From Chloracidobacterium sp. (lineage in GTDB: Bacteria > Acidobacteriota > Blastocatellia > Pyrinomonadales > Pyrinomonadaceae), in the NCBI GenBank assembly GCA_015075585.1, contig JABTUB010000001.1:1536501-1600500 (forward strand): a stretch of DNA of 64,000 nucleotides, written 5' to 3'. Shown in pieces: positions 1 to 8,815 of the stretch. Position numbers and translations under genes: made by a program. The notes beneath the pieces are model-generated. The model ran no database searches. It saw only the letters and a list, made by a program, of their open reading frames with translations, and was not told the origin of the DNA. Within the stretch, counting starts at the first letter, position 1. Every line of letters starts with the position of its first letter.

Positions 1-116
1 GCCAGATATCGCGGTTCGGCGACCTTGTGCGTGACGCAAAGAACGCTGTCCAGTACGGCACCGATGTACGGTATTCGTGGGTCGTACTTGGCGACCCGAT
101 GCTGAAGGTCCGCTGA
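1..116 (+). CDS. C-terminal end of a C25-like (gingipain/caspase-fold) protein, partial
   Basis: The reading frame enters from the left edge (first whole codon at base 3) and stops at TGA 114-116, so only about 37 residues are visible. They end in VLGDPMLKVR, preceded by a basic and acidic helix. A closing 'LLGDP-x-LRLR' strand is typical of peptidase C25/CHAT-like caspase-fold proteins, where this segment follows the catalytic domain. The catalytic residues lie outside the window, so activity cannot be judged. The family call rests on this short tail alone. Confidence 0.45.
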   Translation, partial: QISRFGDLVRDAKNAVQYGTDVRYSWVVLGDPMLKVR

Positions 117-125
117 TGAAGGTGC

Positions 126-155
126 AAAAATAGGCTGTCTGAAGAAACAGCCTAT
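126..155 (-). terminator. Intrinsic terminator after tRNA-Arg(CCG)
   Basis: A perfect 9-bp inverted repeat (130-138 with 147-155) closes an 8-nt loop. Read on the minus strand it is followed by five T residues (complement of 126-130). It lies 15 bp downstream of the tRNA on the minus strand and just after the plus-strand stop at 116, so it may serve both transcripts. Confidence 0.7.
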
Positions 156-169
156 CCTGCAAACTGGAA

Positions 170-242
170 TACTCGCGGCAGGAGTCGAACCTGCGACTTC
201 TTCCTCCGGAGGGAAGCGCTCTATCCACTGAGCTACGCGAGC
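170..242 (-). tRNA. tRNA-Arg (anticodon CCG)
   Basis: Full cloverleaf on the minus strand: 7-bp acceptor stem with a terminal G-U, D arm, a 5-bp anticodon stem around the loop CTCCGGA (anticodon CCG), a 5-nt variable region and a T arm with the TTCGACT loop. Base 170 gives discriminator A. The 3' CCA is not encoded. It would read the CGG arginine codon. Confidence 0.95.
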
Positions 243-306
243 GTAGAAAACGAATACAAAACTACTCTAAACTACGCGAAATTGACGGTCAAATAGGTCA
301 ATGCTT

Positions 307-933
307 CTAATTTCGCGGTTCGATCCTGATCGACCTTATGCGAATGGGTTCGACGGGCCGTTCGCCTTCTTTGGGTTGGACGCCCGCGATCGTACGCACG
401 TTGTTCATTCCGTCAATGACCTTGCCGAAGATCGTGTAACGCTGGTCAAATCCCGGCTCGCGCTTCAGAGTTATAAAGAACTGCGAATTTGCCGAGTTGT
501 TATCGCTTCCGCGTGCGGCACCGACAATGCCGGTGTCATAGGGAATATCACTGAATTCGGCCTCGACATTAGGCTTGTTCGACTTACCCGTACCGTCGTT
601 CGACGGATCGTTGTCCTTTGAAAGCGGATCGCCCGATTGGATCACGGATTGATTGACGCGGTGCCAGGTTACGCCGTCATAAACGCCCTCTTTTGCGAGT
701 TCCTTGAAACGGGCAACCATTTTCGGCGCAATATTCGAATAAAGTTCGATCTTGATGGTGCCGTAAACCGGCTGCTCCATTTCGATGACCGCGATCTCCG
801 GGTCGCCAACGGGTTGCACATCCTTCTTGATGGCAGGCGATCCCGCTGATGTTGAACTTTTTCCGCTGCCGGAATTGCATCCGAACGATACTGCCGCAAG
901 GGCCAGTAAAAATATTAACAGGAGCTTTCTCAT
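307..933 (-). CDS. Cyclophilin-type peptidyl-prolyl isomerase, lipoprotein
   Basis: A 208-residue protein starting at ATG 931-933. An earlier in-frame start would overlap dtd and lacks the signal sequence. The N-terminus is a lipoprotein signal (MRKLLLIFLLALAAVSFGC) with the lipobox Cys at about residue 19, followed by a Ser/Gly linker, so the enzyme should be membrane-anchored outside the cytoplasm. The isomerase domain shows FKELAKEGVYDGVTWHRV, the QSGDP motif and ANSQFFITL, which are family active-site segments. It interconverts cis and trans prolyl bonds and probably assists folding of exported proteins. It begins 4 bp after dtd ends and is the last gene of the run. Confidence 0.9.
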   Translation of the reverse strand: MRKLLLIFLLALAAVSFGCNSGSGKSSTSAGSPAIKKDVQPVGDPEIAVIEMEQPVYGTIKIELYSNIAPKMVARFKELAKEGVYDGVTWHRVNQSVIQSGDPLSKDNDPSNDGTGKSNKPNVEAEFSDIPYDTGIVGAARGSDNNSANSQFFITLKREPGFDQRYTIFGKVIDGMNNVRTIAGVQPKEGERPVEPIRIRSIRIEPRN

Positions 934-937
934 AAGA

Positions 938-1387
938 TCAGATAGACCTCTCGCTGTCCAGCAATATGGTAACAGGGCCGTCGTTGACGAGTTCGACATC
1001 CATCATTGCTTGAAAGCGTCCGGTTTGAACCGATGGACAATAGGTACGAGCCCGATCGGTGAAATATTCGTAGAGTTCGTTAGCTCGTTCCGGCCCGGCA
1101 GCCCTTATGTACGAAGGACGCCGGCCGCGGCGTGTATCCCCGTACAACGTGAACTGCGAGACCACAAGCATCGAGTTTTTCGTGTCAAGGAGTGAAAGTT
1201 CCATCTTTCCGTTCGAGTCGTCAAAGATCCGAAGGTTGACTATCTTATCCGCCAAATAGTCGGCATCGGCAGATGTATCTGTCTGAGCAACGCCAAGCAG
1301 GACGAGCAGGCCTTTGTCGATCTTGCCGACGATCTCGCCATCGACCATGACCTTTGCACGCGAGACGCGCTGGACCACTGCTCTCAC
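938..1387 (-). CDS. dtd: D-aminoacyl-tRNA deacylase
   Basis: 149 residues, the normal length for DTD. It hydrolyses D-amino acids from mischarged tRNAs in the cytoplasm. The diagnostic motifs SQFTLYGD (about residues 77-84) and NDGPVT near the C-terminus are present; the second is the cross-subunit Gly-Pro motif, usually written NxGPVT. The start is GTG (rc of 1385-1387) and overlaps the TGA stop of the upstream cyclophilin by four bases, indicating translational coupling. It is followed after 4 bp by a second cyclophilin gene. Confidence 0.95.
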   Translation of the reverse strand: MRAVVQRVSRAKVMVDGEIVGKIDKGLLVLLGVAQTDTSADADYLADKIVNLRIFDDSNGKMELSLLDTKNSMLVVSQFTLYGDTRRGRRPSYIRAAGPERANELYEYFTDRARTYCPSVQTGRFQAMMDVELVNDGPVTILLDSERSI

Positions 1388-1875
1388 TCGGGCTCGACGA
1401 TGTACACGCGTTCCATCACGACCGGCTCCAGAGGCTTATCGTTAGGGTCGCGGTCAACGCCCGCGATCGTGTTCACGACATCCTGCCCTTCGGTAACCCT
1501 GCCGAATTTTGAATAGCTTGGCGGCAACGGATAATCGACATGCATTATGAAGAACTGTGAACCGTTCGTGTGAGGGCCTGCATTGGCCATTGCAACGGTT
1601 CCTTTAGAGTATGGGCCTTGATAAAGGTCGGATGCTCTATCGATCTCATCGTCGAACTTGCCGCCCCATGCAGATTCGCCTCCGTAACCCATGCCGAGCG
1701 GATCGCCGCCCTGGATCATAAAGTTCGGTATGACGCGGTGAAAAATAACGCCGTCGTAATAGTTCTTTCCGGCGAGCAGGCGAAAATTCTCCGTCGTTTT
1801 CGGTGCATCGTCCTCAAGCAATTCGAACTTGATCGTGCCTTTGTTAGTTTCTATAACTGCAATTCTATTAGCCAC
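1384..1875 (-). CDS. Cytoplasmic cyclophilin-type peptidyl-prolyl isomerase
   Basis: 163 residues with no signal peptide, so cytoplasmic, unlike the lipoprotein paralogue two genes downstream. It carries [23 protein letters not shown] and the remaining cyclophilin active-site blocks. The start is GTG (1873-1875), immediately after the TAA of the HAD gene at 1876-1878, and the stop overlaps the dtd start. The HAD gene, this gene, dtd and the lipoprotein gene are so closely packed that they form one operon with mltG. Confidence 0.93.
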   Translation of the reverse strand: MANRIAVIETNKGTIKFELLEDDAPKTTENFRLLAGKNYYDGVIFHRVIPNFMIQGGDPLGMGYGGESAWGGKFDDEIDRASDLYQGPYSKGTVAMANAGPHTNGSQFFIMHVDYPLPPSYSKFGRVTEGQDVVNTIAGVDRDPNDKPLEPVVMERVYIVEPE

Positions 1876-2751
1876 TTATGACATCTCCTTGTTAAAGATG
1901 AAACGGTTGATCGCAGACGCCACGCCGTTATCATCATTACTTAATGTTGTATAAAATTCCGGGCGACGGAGCAAATCGCTCGCCGCGTTTCCCATCACGA
2001 CGCCGATGCCCGCGAATTCAAGCATTTCAATATCATTGTAGTTGTCGCCGATACACATCACCTCGTCGGCGCTGATGCCGACCCGCTTTGCCAACTCTGC
2101 AACGCCGTGCCCCTTTGACGCAGCCTCGGGCAAAATATCGAGTAAGGTAAAGTTCAAGCGCGGATAGATCGTCGCAAGCAGCGTGACGGATGCACCGAGT
2201 TCGCGACCGAGCAGGTGCCTAAGCTGCTCCATGTTGGAGCAGGTTCCGGAGAATGAAATGTGGATAACATCATGCTCTGCCAATGCATCTTCGAGCAGAC
2301 CTACATGAACGACACCTTCGCGGCCGATCTCAGCGCCATGGAAGCCCTCTGCCCACCGCAGGTATTCTTTTAACGGTGTGTTATCTCGTGAAACGCGATC
2401 GTAGAGTAAGGTGCCGGCTCCATTCGGATCAACGCTCACAAGCGCATCTCCTCCGTAGAATTTCCCTTTCTCCACGACCTCAAGCGCCGTTTCGTGAGTA
2501 AGAAGGCTGCCGGCAACGATCTCGCCTGTCTGTGCATATTTAAGCAGAGCGCCGTTATGCGTTACCAGCGGGGCATTAAGTTCAAGCTCGATACCGACCG
2601 GGCGTGCGTCACGGAACCTTCGGCCTGTTGCTATCGTTACGAGGATGCCCTCGCGCTCTGCCGCTTTGATAGCTTGTTTATTACGGTCGGATACGACGCC
2701 CGCCGAATTCAATGTAGTACCGTCGAGGTCGAGAGCGAGCAATTTGATCAT
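1876..2751 (-). CDS. HAD-superfamily hydrolase, Cof-type phosphatase
   Basis: 291 residues from ATG 2749-2751, which overlaps the mltG stop as ATGA. Motif I (LALDLDGTTLNS) sits at the N-terminus with the nucleophile and acid/base Asp pair. Motif II is the TIATGR segment, and motif IV is IGDNYNDIEMLEFAG near the C-terminus. A large C2-type cap lies between motifs II and III (roughly residues 80-200). This layout is the Cof/YbiV subfamily, usually sugar-phosphate or flavin-nucleotide phosphatases; the substrate cannot be told from sequence. It needs Mg2+ and acts in the cytoplasm. Confidence 0.88.
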   Translation of the reverse strand: MIKLLALDLDGTTLNSAGVVSDRNKQAIKAAEREGILVTIATGRRFRDARPVGIELELNAPLVTHNGALLKYAQTGEIVAGSLLTHETALEVVEKGKFYGGDALVSVDPNGAGTLLYDRVSRDNTPLKEYLRWAEGFHGAEIGREGVVHVGLLEDALAEHDVIHISFSGTCSNMEQLRHLLGRELGASVTLLATIYPRLNFTLLDILPEAASKGHGVAELAKRVGISADEVMCIGDNYNDIEMLEFAGIGVVMGNAASDLLRRPEFYTTLSNDDNGVASAINRFIFNKEMS

Positions 2752-3827
2752 TGAGTGTTGGCCTGGTTGGCGCGCATCTCCTTTCGTTGCCGCTCCAGCC
2801 ACAGTTGATACTTTACCTTACCTTTTTCAAAGTCCGCGGCTGAGCTGTAAAACCAATGACTGCCGTCGTTTAGGTCAACATTCCTAACGTAGAACAAGTA
2901 GTTATTCACATCAGGGTTCAAGGCGGCTTTGATAGAGCTTTCGGTTACGGACGATATCGGGCCCGGCGGCAGCCCGACCTTGATACGCGTATTATACGGA
3001 GAATCGACCTCGAGATCGCTTTTGTTTATTACTCCATCCCACCGCCCGAGCATTTTTGCGATATAGACATTGGTCTGATCAATTCCGAGCGGGATATTAC
3101 GGACGAGTCGGTTGTTTATAACGCCGGCGACGATCGGACGTTCGCTTTCTACGCCGGTTTCGGTCTCAATGAGCGAAGCAATGGTAACGATCTGATGCGG
3201 CGTGCGGTTCATTGAAGCTGCACGGGCCGCCCATTCGGGCTTCCAAAACTTGCGAAATTGCTCGACCATCATTTTTACCACTTCCTGAGGCTTTGCATCG
3301 CGGGGCACGTTGTACGTTGTCGGATACAAATAGCCTTCTAGGTTGCTCGCGGTCGGAGCGATATCCTTGATCATGCTCGTGTCGTTCATCAGGTCAATGA
3401 GAGCTGATTCGTTCAACGAATTATCGTGCGGCAACTTTTCGAGCATACGCTTTGCGATGTCAAACCGCGTAAAGCCTTCGGGGATCGTTAGTTTTATTGT
3501 CTGCTCCTGACCTTTTTCTAGTAATTTGAACACCTGCGCGGCGGAGATGGGTGACGGGAATTGAAATTCACCGGCTTGCAGTTTGCTGCTGTCGCCTGCG
3601 AATCGCAAATAGATCGAAGCGGCGGTCGGATCGGCAATGATCCCCGCAGCGGAAAGTTGGTTAATGATCTGCCGAGGGGTTGAGCCCTTGTCGATCTTTA
3701 TGTATTCAGCCGCGTGCGAGTGTTCGGTCTGCATGTTAACAGACGAGGCGACCCAGTATGCGGCCGCGCCGGCCGACGCAACAAGCAAGGCCATGAGAGC
3801 AAAGACGATTAGCAGGATCTTCTTCAT
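2748..3827 (-). CDS. mltG: Endolytic murein transglycosylase MltG
   Basis: 359 residues from ATG 3825-3827. One N-terminal transmembrane segment (KKILLIVFALMALLVASAGA) anchors it with the catalytic domain outside. The YceG/MltG domain includes SLIETETGVESERP with the catalytic Glu, followed by VAGVINNRL, and near the end the conserved NYLFYV segment. It cleaves nascent glycan strands and is thought to terminate their elongation. Length is close to the family norm. It heads the co-directional run with the HAD gene, the cyclophilin and dtd. A terminator separates it from the upstream peroxidase gene. Confidence 0.95.
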   Translation of the reverse strand: MKKILLIVFALMALLVASAGAAAYWVASSVNMQTEHSHAAEYIKIDKGSTPRQIINQLSAAGIIADPTAASIYLRFAGDSSKLQAGEFQFPSPISAAQVFKLLEKGQEQTIKLTIPEGFTRFDIAKRMLEKLPHDNSLNESALIDLMNDTSMIKDIAPTASNLEGYLYPTTYNVPRDAKPQEVVKMMVEQFRKFWKPEWAARAASMNRTPHQIVTIASLIETETGVESERPIVAGVINNRLVRNIPLGIDQTNVYIAKMLGRWDGVINKSDLEVDSPYNTRIKVGLPPGPISSVTESSIKAALNPDVNNYLFYVRNVDLNDGSHWFYSSAADFEKGKVKYQLWLERQRKEMRANQANTQ

Positions 3828-3836
3828 CCGACAAAA

Positions 3837-3866
3837 CTTAAAAGGGCGACCAAAGAGCGATCGCCC
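3837..3866 (-). terminator. Intrinsic terminator after the glutathione peroxidase gene
   Basis: A 6-bp GC-rich inverted repeat (3844-3849 with 3861-3866) around an 11-nt loop is followed on the minus strand by TTTT, then AAG and TTTT. It lies between the peroxidase stop (3908) and the mltG start (3827), so it ends the peroxidase transcript and implies a separate mltG promoter. Confidence 0.6.
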
Positions 3867-3907
3867 CAATCGTTATCATTATAGAATAGCGCGTTACCGG
3901 CGTGTAG

Positions 3908-4498
3908 CTATTTCTCTTTGAGATATTTTTCTATTGCGGTGACGACTGCATCGCCGTCCGGTTTGTCCTTTGAATCAAAACGTGCGACAACGCGGCCTTC
4001 ACGATCGACAAGGAATTTATTGAAGTTCCAAGTTATATCACCGGCAAATTTTGGGTTTGTCTCGGCACTTGTAAGAAATTTATAGAATGGATCGATATCG
4101 TCGCCCTTAACCGATATTTTGGCGAACATCGGGAAGGTGACCATGTACTTTGATTCGCAGAATTCCTTGATCTCAGCGTTGCTGCCCGGTTCCTGTCCGC
4201 CGAAATTATTTGCGGGGAATCCTAGGACATAGAATCCCTGCCCCTCATACTTCTTGAAGATCGACTGGAGAGCCTCGTATTGCGGCGTGTAACCGCATTT
4301 GCTTGCAACGTTTACAATGAGCAGTACATTCCCCTTGTAACGATCCATCTTTACCGTTTTTCCGTCGATGTCCCGCATAGAAAAATCGAGAACGGATCCG
4401 CCCGCAGCAGCAACATCATTCTTAATAATCGAAGCTGCGAACACGCCAACAAGTATCACGGCCGCAGCCAAGGCCAAAACAATAACAGATCTTTTCAT
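3908..4498 (-). CDS. Glutathione peroxidase family protein (thiol peroxidase), membrane-anchored
   Basis: 196 residues from ATG 4496-4498. An upstream in-frame extension would run into the SPFH gene and is rejected. The N-terminus is hydrophobic (RSVIVLALAAAVILVGVFAASII), a signal anchor or uncleaved signal, which suggests an extracytoplasmic site. The peroxidase fold shows the peroxidatic Cys in VASKCGYTPQ (Cys, not selenocysteine), Gln in NNFGGQEP and the Trp-Asn pair in ITWNFNKF. A second Cys in EFCESKY fits the resolving position of thioredoxin-dependent enzymes, so the reductant is probably thioredoxin-like. It reduces hydroperoxides. It follows the SPFH gene by 7 bp. Confidence 0.9.
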   Translation of the reverse strand: MKRSVIVLALAAAVILVGVFAASIIKNDVAAAGGSVLDFSMRDIDGKTVKMDRYKGNVLLIVNVASKCGYTPQYEALQSIFKKYEGQGFYVLGFPANNFGGQEPGSNAEIKEFCESKYMVTFPMFAKISVKGDDIDPFYKFLTSAETNPKFAGDITWNFNKFLVDREGRVVARFDSKDKPDGDAVVTAIEKYLKEK

Positions 4499-4505
4499 AA
4501 CGCCG

Positions 4506-5522
4506 TTATTTACCAAGTTCACGCGGATTGCGCGGTGACGACGGTCGATCGTCCGTACGCTCGCCGGTCTCAGAAAAGATCTCTTTGAAAGCTCCGACGC
4601 TTGAAAGGACTCCGCTGGTTTCCGTCGGCATGAATATGACTTTGGAATTTTGCGTGCGAGCCATATCACGGAGCGAATCGACATACCGCATTGTGATCAG
4701 ATATTGTGCGGTCTGGCCGCGATCGCCGATAGATCCGGCTATCTGCTGGATAGCCGCCGCTTCTGCCGATGCCGATGTCAAACGTGCTTGTGCCGCACCT
4801 TCAGCACTGAGGATCGCCGATTGTTTTTCTCCCTCAGCACGTGTGACGGCGGCCTGCTTCTCACCTTCAGCTCTGGCGATGGCAGCCTGCTTATCACCCT
4901 CGGCCTGCAGGACGAGAGCGCGGCGGTTTCGCTCGGCAGTCATTTGTTTTTCCATTGTGATGCGGACATCCTCCGGCGGCGTGATGTTCTTGATATCGAC
5001 ACGGGTTACTTTGACGCCCCATTTGTCCGTCGCTTCGTCGAGGATCATCCTCAGTTCATTATTTATCTGATCGCGTGACGAAAGGGTGTGATCAAGATCG
5101 AGCTTGCCGATCACGCTGCGCATACCCGTGAATGTGAGCTGGACGATCGAGCCTACAAGGTCGTTGACCTCGTACGTGCCTTTGATCGGATCCGTTACCT
5201 GCCAATAAACAACGCTGTCCACATTGACCATAACGTTATCGCGCGTGATTACGCTTTGCGGCGGCAGGTCGATGAATTGCTCACGCAGGTCGATAAATGT
5301 CGTGCCCGGCCGCACATTCGTCCAATAGACGGCACGCGGAGCTTCAAAAAAGGGCACAATAATGTTGAGTCCGCTTGCGGCGACGCGATGGAATTTACCA
5401 AGGCGTTCGATCAAAAGAACGCTGGACTGCGGAACGATCTTTATCGTCTTCCATGCTACGACCAAAAGGGCGATGCCCAAGAAGATGAACAAAGTAACAC
5501 CGACGCCGAAGATATCTGCCAT
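4506..5522 (-). CDS. SPFH/Band 7 (stomatin/paraslipin-like) membrane protein
   Basis: 338 residues. An N-terminal transmembrane helix (about residues 7-25) is followed by an SPFH domain (VPQSSVLLIERLGKFHRV onward). Then comes a helical stretch with repeated 8-9-residue units of the form AEGEKQAA(I/V) at about residues 205-245, and a C-terminal domain. Paraslipins oligomerise in membranes and usually partner an NfeD-type protein. No NfeD gene is adjacent here; the peroxidase gene takes that place and is probably co-transcribed. The role may be membrane-quality or protease-scaffold related, but this is inference. Confidence 0.9.
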   Translation of the reverse strand: MADIFGVGVTLFIFLGIALLVVAWKTIKIVPQSSVLLIERLGKFHRVAASGLNIIVPFFEAPRAVYWTNVRPGTTFIDLREQFIDLPPQSVITRDNVMVNVDSVVYWQVTDPIKGTYEVNDLVGSIVQLTFTGMRSVIGKLDLDHTLSSRDQINNELRMILDEATDKWGVKVTRVDIKNITPPEDVRITMEKQMTAERNRRALVLQAEGDKQAAIARAEGEKQAAVTRAEGEKQSAILSAEGAAQARLTSASAEAAAIQQIAGSIGDRGQTAQYLITMRYVDSLRDMARTQNSKVIFMPTETSGVLSSVGAFKEIFSETGERTDDRPSSPRNPRELGK

Positions 5523-5572
5523 ACTGTCTCCCGAACTTATTTGACTTCAATATACCTCATTTTCCGCATATT

Positions 5573-5581
5573 TGCTATAAT
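5573..5581 (+). promoter_or_regulatory. Candidate extended -10 promoter of ilvA
   Basis: A TGCTATAAT sequence (extended -10) lies 14 bp before the ilvA ATG. No good -35 is present at the usual spacing, which fits an extended -10 promoter. If used, the 5' leader would be only a few nucleotides long, giving a nearly leaderless mRNA. Confidence 0.45.
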
Positions 5582-5595
5582 TCGCATCAATTACA

Positions 5596-6822
5596 ATGAT
5601 AGGAATCGAATCGATAAAGCAGGCTCGTGAAACGCTGAACGGAATCGCAACCGCTACACCGATGCTGCAGGACAGAAAACTGTCCGAGCGGTTCGGCAAG
5701 GTCTATCTGAAGGCGGAATGCCTTCAACGAAGCGGTTCGTTCAAGGTTCGCGGAGCGTTCAACAAGATATCAAGACTTACCGGCGACGAGCGCAAACGCG
5801 GCGTTATCGCTGCATCTGCGGGCAATCATGCTCAAGGCGTGGCTCTCGCAGCCACGTTGAACGGCATTGCATCGACCATTGTCTTGCCCGAGTTCGCCCC
5901 GCTTACAAAGGTCGTCGCGACACGCGGCTTTGGGGCATCGGTGATACTCAAAGGCAGCACTTTTGATGAGGCGGTCGCATACTCGCGTGAGCTGCAGGCC
6001 GAGCACGGCTACACATACGTTCACGCATTTGACGACTGGGACGTTATTGCGGGGCAAGGTACTATCGGTATCGAGATCGTGCAGGATCTGCCGGATGTCG
6101 ATGTGATAGTAGTGCCGATCGGCGGCGGCGGGATCATTTCGGGCATCGCGACCGCTGCCAAGGCATTGCGTCCGAATGTTCGGATGATCGGCGTTCAGGC
6201 TGCGAACGTTGCTCCCGTCAAGCCATCGTTAGCGGCGGGAAAGCCCGTCGAGGTGGGATATTCGCCGACGATCGCGGATGGTATCGCGGTTAAACGTCCG
6301 GGCGAATTGACCCTACCGATCATCAGCAAGCTCGTTGATGACGTCGTAGAAGTTACCGAAGAAGAGATCGCCCTTGGAGTTTTTCATTGTGTGCAGAACG
6401 ACCACTTGGTCGTCGAAGGTGCCGGAGCCGCGGGCCTGGCGGCGGTTTTGGCGGGTAAGGTCAACATATCGAAGGACGATGCGGTTTGCGCCGTGCTCTG
6501 CGGCGGCAATATTGACGGAAATCTCCTTGCTCGTATCATTGAGCAGGTTCTGGTGCGACAGGGCAGATATGTGATCTTCAAGCTATTGGTGCTTGATCGG
6601 CCAGGAACGCTCGCTGAAATGCTCAATCACGTTGCCGAGACCGGAGCCAACGTGATCGAGGTCTTCCACCAGAGGGCGATCTGGCTGGCACCGCTCGGGC
6701 GCGTCGGCATTGAAGTGATCCTCGAGGTCCGCGATGAAGAACATACACTGGAAGTGCAGCGGCATCTCGAAGAATGCGGATATCATGTCGAACGGCACAG
6801 GAAAGATGCTTGGGCCGAATGA
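5596..6822 (+). CDS. ilvA: Threonine ammonia-lyase (threonine deaminase)
   Basis: 408 residues. A PLP fold-type II domain carries the Schiff-base Lys in [10 protein letters not shown] (about residue 50), [10 protein letters not shown] for substrate binding and the Gly-rich phosphate loop IGGGGIISG. The C-terminal 80 residues form one ACT-like domain ([19 protein letters not shown]). It converts threonine to 2-oxobutanoate and ammonia. The length with a single ACT domain is that of the catabolic/short class, but in many bacteria such enzymes serve isoleucine synthesis, so the pathway is not fixed. It is transcribed alone, divergent from the SPFH gene. Confidence 0.93.
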   Translation: MIGIESIKQARETLNGIATATPMLQDRKLSERFGKVYLKAECLQRSGSFKVRGAFNKISRLTGDERKRGVIAASAGNHAQGVALAATLNGIASTIVLPEFAPLTKVVATRGFGASVILKGSTFDEAVAYSRELQAEHGYTYVHAFDDWDVIAGQGTIGIEIVQDLPDVDVIVVPIGGGGIISGIATAAKALRPNVRMIGVQAANVAPVKPSLAAGKPVEVGYSPTIADGIAVKRPGELTLPIISKLVDDVVEVTEEEIALGVFHCVQNDHLVVEGAGAAGLAAVLAGKVNISKDDAVCAVLCGGNIDGNLLARIIEQVLVRQGRYVIFKLLVLDRPGTLAEMLNHVAETGANVIEVFHQRAIWLAPLGRVGIEVILEVRDEEHTLEVQRHLEECGYHVERHRKDAWAE

Positions 6823-6828
6823 ACTGCT

Positions 6829-7302
6829 CTAAAAGCTCGCATCCGGATCGTAGCTTTTTTCCGGCGTTCTATCCTGCACGTTCTCAGTGATCGCGAGGCC
6901 GAAATAGTCAACCTGCGTGGCACCGTGCTTGTTCATTATCGCGCCGGCTTCGTGCTTTCTCGGGTCGTGATGGATACGAACCATCAGTATGCAATGGCCC
7001 TCGTGCAGCGCCCTTTGATAACGCTCCATGATCACACGGTCAAAGGTCATTTTGCGGAACAGACGCAAGAACTTCGCTATCGGTCCATGGCCTTCGCCCG
7101 TGAAATCGTAAGCGTATTCGCCCGGGATGCCGCAAAACAGGCTTATATCTTCGGCGTCAAAATCATTCGCCTGTAATTCGGCCGCGACATTCAACCCTGC
7201 ATCGGGATCTTCAAAGATACCGATGATCCGATACAAAGGATCCTCGGCAAAACTTTGTGCATCATTGATCGATATTGCTCTTACAGTATCTTGGCCTGCC
7301 AT
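6829..7302 (-). CDS. Uncharacterised 157-residue protein
   Basis: The ATG at 7300-7302 is preceded by a strong Shine-Dalgarno (AAGGAGGGA) about 8 bp away. The protein has no signal or membrane segment. It starts a ferredoxin-like alpha/beta unit (RIIGIFEDPDAGLNVAAEL) and seems to hold a second one around HCILMVRIHHDPRKHEAGAI. This duplicated layout resembles small stress-related proteins that sense or bind through paired beta-alpha-beta units, but no family is recognised with confidence. It converges on ilvA with 6 bp between the stops and lies 26 bp after the transglycosylase gene, with which it is probably co-transcribed. Confidence 0.75.
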   Translation of the reverse strand: MAGQDTVRAISINDAQSFAEDPLYRIIGIFEDPDAGLNVAAELQANDFDAEDISLFCGIPGEYAYDFTGEGHGPIAKFLRLFRKMTFDRVIMERYQRALHEGHCILMVRIHHDPRKHEAGAIMNKHGATQVDYFGLAITENVQDRTPEKSYDPDASF

Positions 7303-7328
7303 CGAAAGTCCCTCCTTGTCGGCTCAAA

Positions 7329-8702
7329 TTATCGCTTCGCCGATAGATTTTCATCATATAGACGCTGATAATTGAAATAATTCGTCATAACTCGCTGTAC
7401 ATAGTTCTTGGTTTCGGGAAATCCGACCTCGGATGTAAAGATCGCCGGATCCTTTGGCCGTGAACGTGCGAGCCACCGAGCTGCATTGTCCTCGCCGCCG
7501 TTATAGCTTGCCGCTATCGCCTCGTACATTCCGCCGAACTCCGCCTTAAGGTCTGCGATGTATTCAGCTCCGATCGCAATATTGATGCGCGGATCGTAAA
7601 GATCGTCGGGCTGTATTGTGCCGTAACCAGCTTTTTTGCTGTACTTTAAGGCTGTGTCCATGACCAGCTGCAGCAGCCCGCGGGCGGCCGAGGGCGACTT
7701 AACACCGGGGCGAAAGGTACTCTCCTGCTTCATAACGGCAAGAAGAAACCGCGGGTCGAGTTTCTTTTTCCTCGCGTATTGCAGAACTTCCTCACGGAAC
7801 ATCACCGGATAGTCAGAAGCACGAACCCGCGCCGTCGGCTTTATTCGGGAGCGGTCTTTGGAAATTCGATCGCCCGCAAGATACCCGAAATACGATGCCT
7901 GCTTGTCTGCAAGCGCGGCGTATATCGATATGGCGTCCGCTTTCAAACCCTGCTTTTCAAGGGCCAAGGCCCTCAGATAACGCACTTCATCGAGAGTAGT
8001 GATCGATCCGGGGAACTTTGCCTGTCCTTCCATCAGAGCGGCGGTGGCAACGGCGTCGGCCCACATTGAACGGTATATTTGCATCCGAAGCCGGGCGTGC
8101 AACGCATTAGTTTCCGTAGGTTGTCCCTTGAACTTTGTGCGTGTGCGCTCGACCCACTCGTTAGCAGTGTCGTACCGTCCGCTTTCGCGCAATGTGTCGA
8201 TCGCATTCAGATATGCTCCGTCGATACGCTCACCGGTCGGATACATCGTCACATATCGTTCGAACAAAGGTGCCGCCTCCGCATTTTTACCGAGCCTGAC
8301 ATTGCAGCTTGCTTGAAAATACAAACCCTCGCGGCCGTCCTTTGTTCCGGGAAATTCATTAGCTACACGGCTTAAGATCGGAATGCAGCTCTTGTAATTG
8401 CGTTCCCAATAAAATGAGCGGCCGATCATGAACAGTGCAGAACTTATCGCAGGATCATTCCGATAATTATCTACGATCTTCTGAAAGTGTTCGCGGGCAG
8501 CAGGAAAAGAACGATTATCAAAATACACAGTGCCGCGGGCTAGATGCTCTGCGGCAGAAAGCGTCATGAGCCTACCGTCCGCGGTACGGCTTGATCGATC
8601 TTTCTCGATCACCGCTTTTAGCGAGGCATCCGATGCTTGAGCAAACAACAGGCCGGAGAATGTGATGATCGTAATAAAAATCAGCAATGAAATTCTTGTC
8701 AT
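7329..8702 (-). CDS. Soluble lytic murein transglycosylase with TPR-like repeats
   Basis: 457 residues with a cleavable signal peptide (MTRISLLIFITIITFSGLLFAQA). Residues about 45-280 are helical repeats of TPR/Sel1 type (AREHFQKIVDNYRNDPAI and similar). The C-terminal 150 residues are an SLT domain: catalytic Glu in AVMKQESTFRPG, then SAARGLLQLV and AASYNGG. The order of helical superhelix then SLT domain is the Slt70 plan in a shorter version. It cleaves peptidoglycan between MurNAc and GlcNAc, forming anhydro-muropeptides, in the periplasm. It is the second peptidoglycan lyase in this region after mltG. Confidence 0.93.
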   Translation of the reverse strand: MTRISLLIFITIITFSGLLFAQASDASLKAVIEKDRSSRTADGRLMTLSAAEHLARGTVYFDNRSFPAAREHFQKIVDNYRNDPAISSALFMIGRSFYWERNYKSCIPILSRVANEFPGTKDGREGLYFQASCNVRLGKNAEAAPLFERYVTMYPTGERIDGAYLNAIDTLRESGRYDTANEWVERTRTKFKGQPTETNALHARLRMQIYRSMWADAVATAALMEGQAKFPGSITTLDEVRYLRALALEKQGLKADAISIYAALADKQASYFGYLAGDRISKDRSRIKPTARVRASDYPVMFREEVLQYARKKKLDPRFLLAVMKQESTFRPGVKSPSAARGLLQLVMDTALKYSKKAGYGTIQPDDLYDPRINIAIGAEYIADLKAEFGGMYEAIAASYNGGEDNAARWLARSRPKDPAIFTSEVGFPETKNYVQRVMTNYFNYQRLYDENLSAKR

Positions 8703-8815
8703 AGCAGCACTGAGAACAGCTTACCTGAAGTTTAGAGTATGGGACAACGCGTTTACGTTGCCGCCATTTATGAATAGTTCGGCCGTACATGCTAAACTTA
8801 CCGTTCGGCAGACCT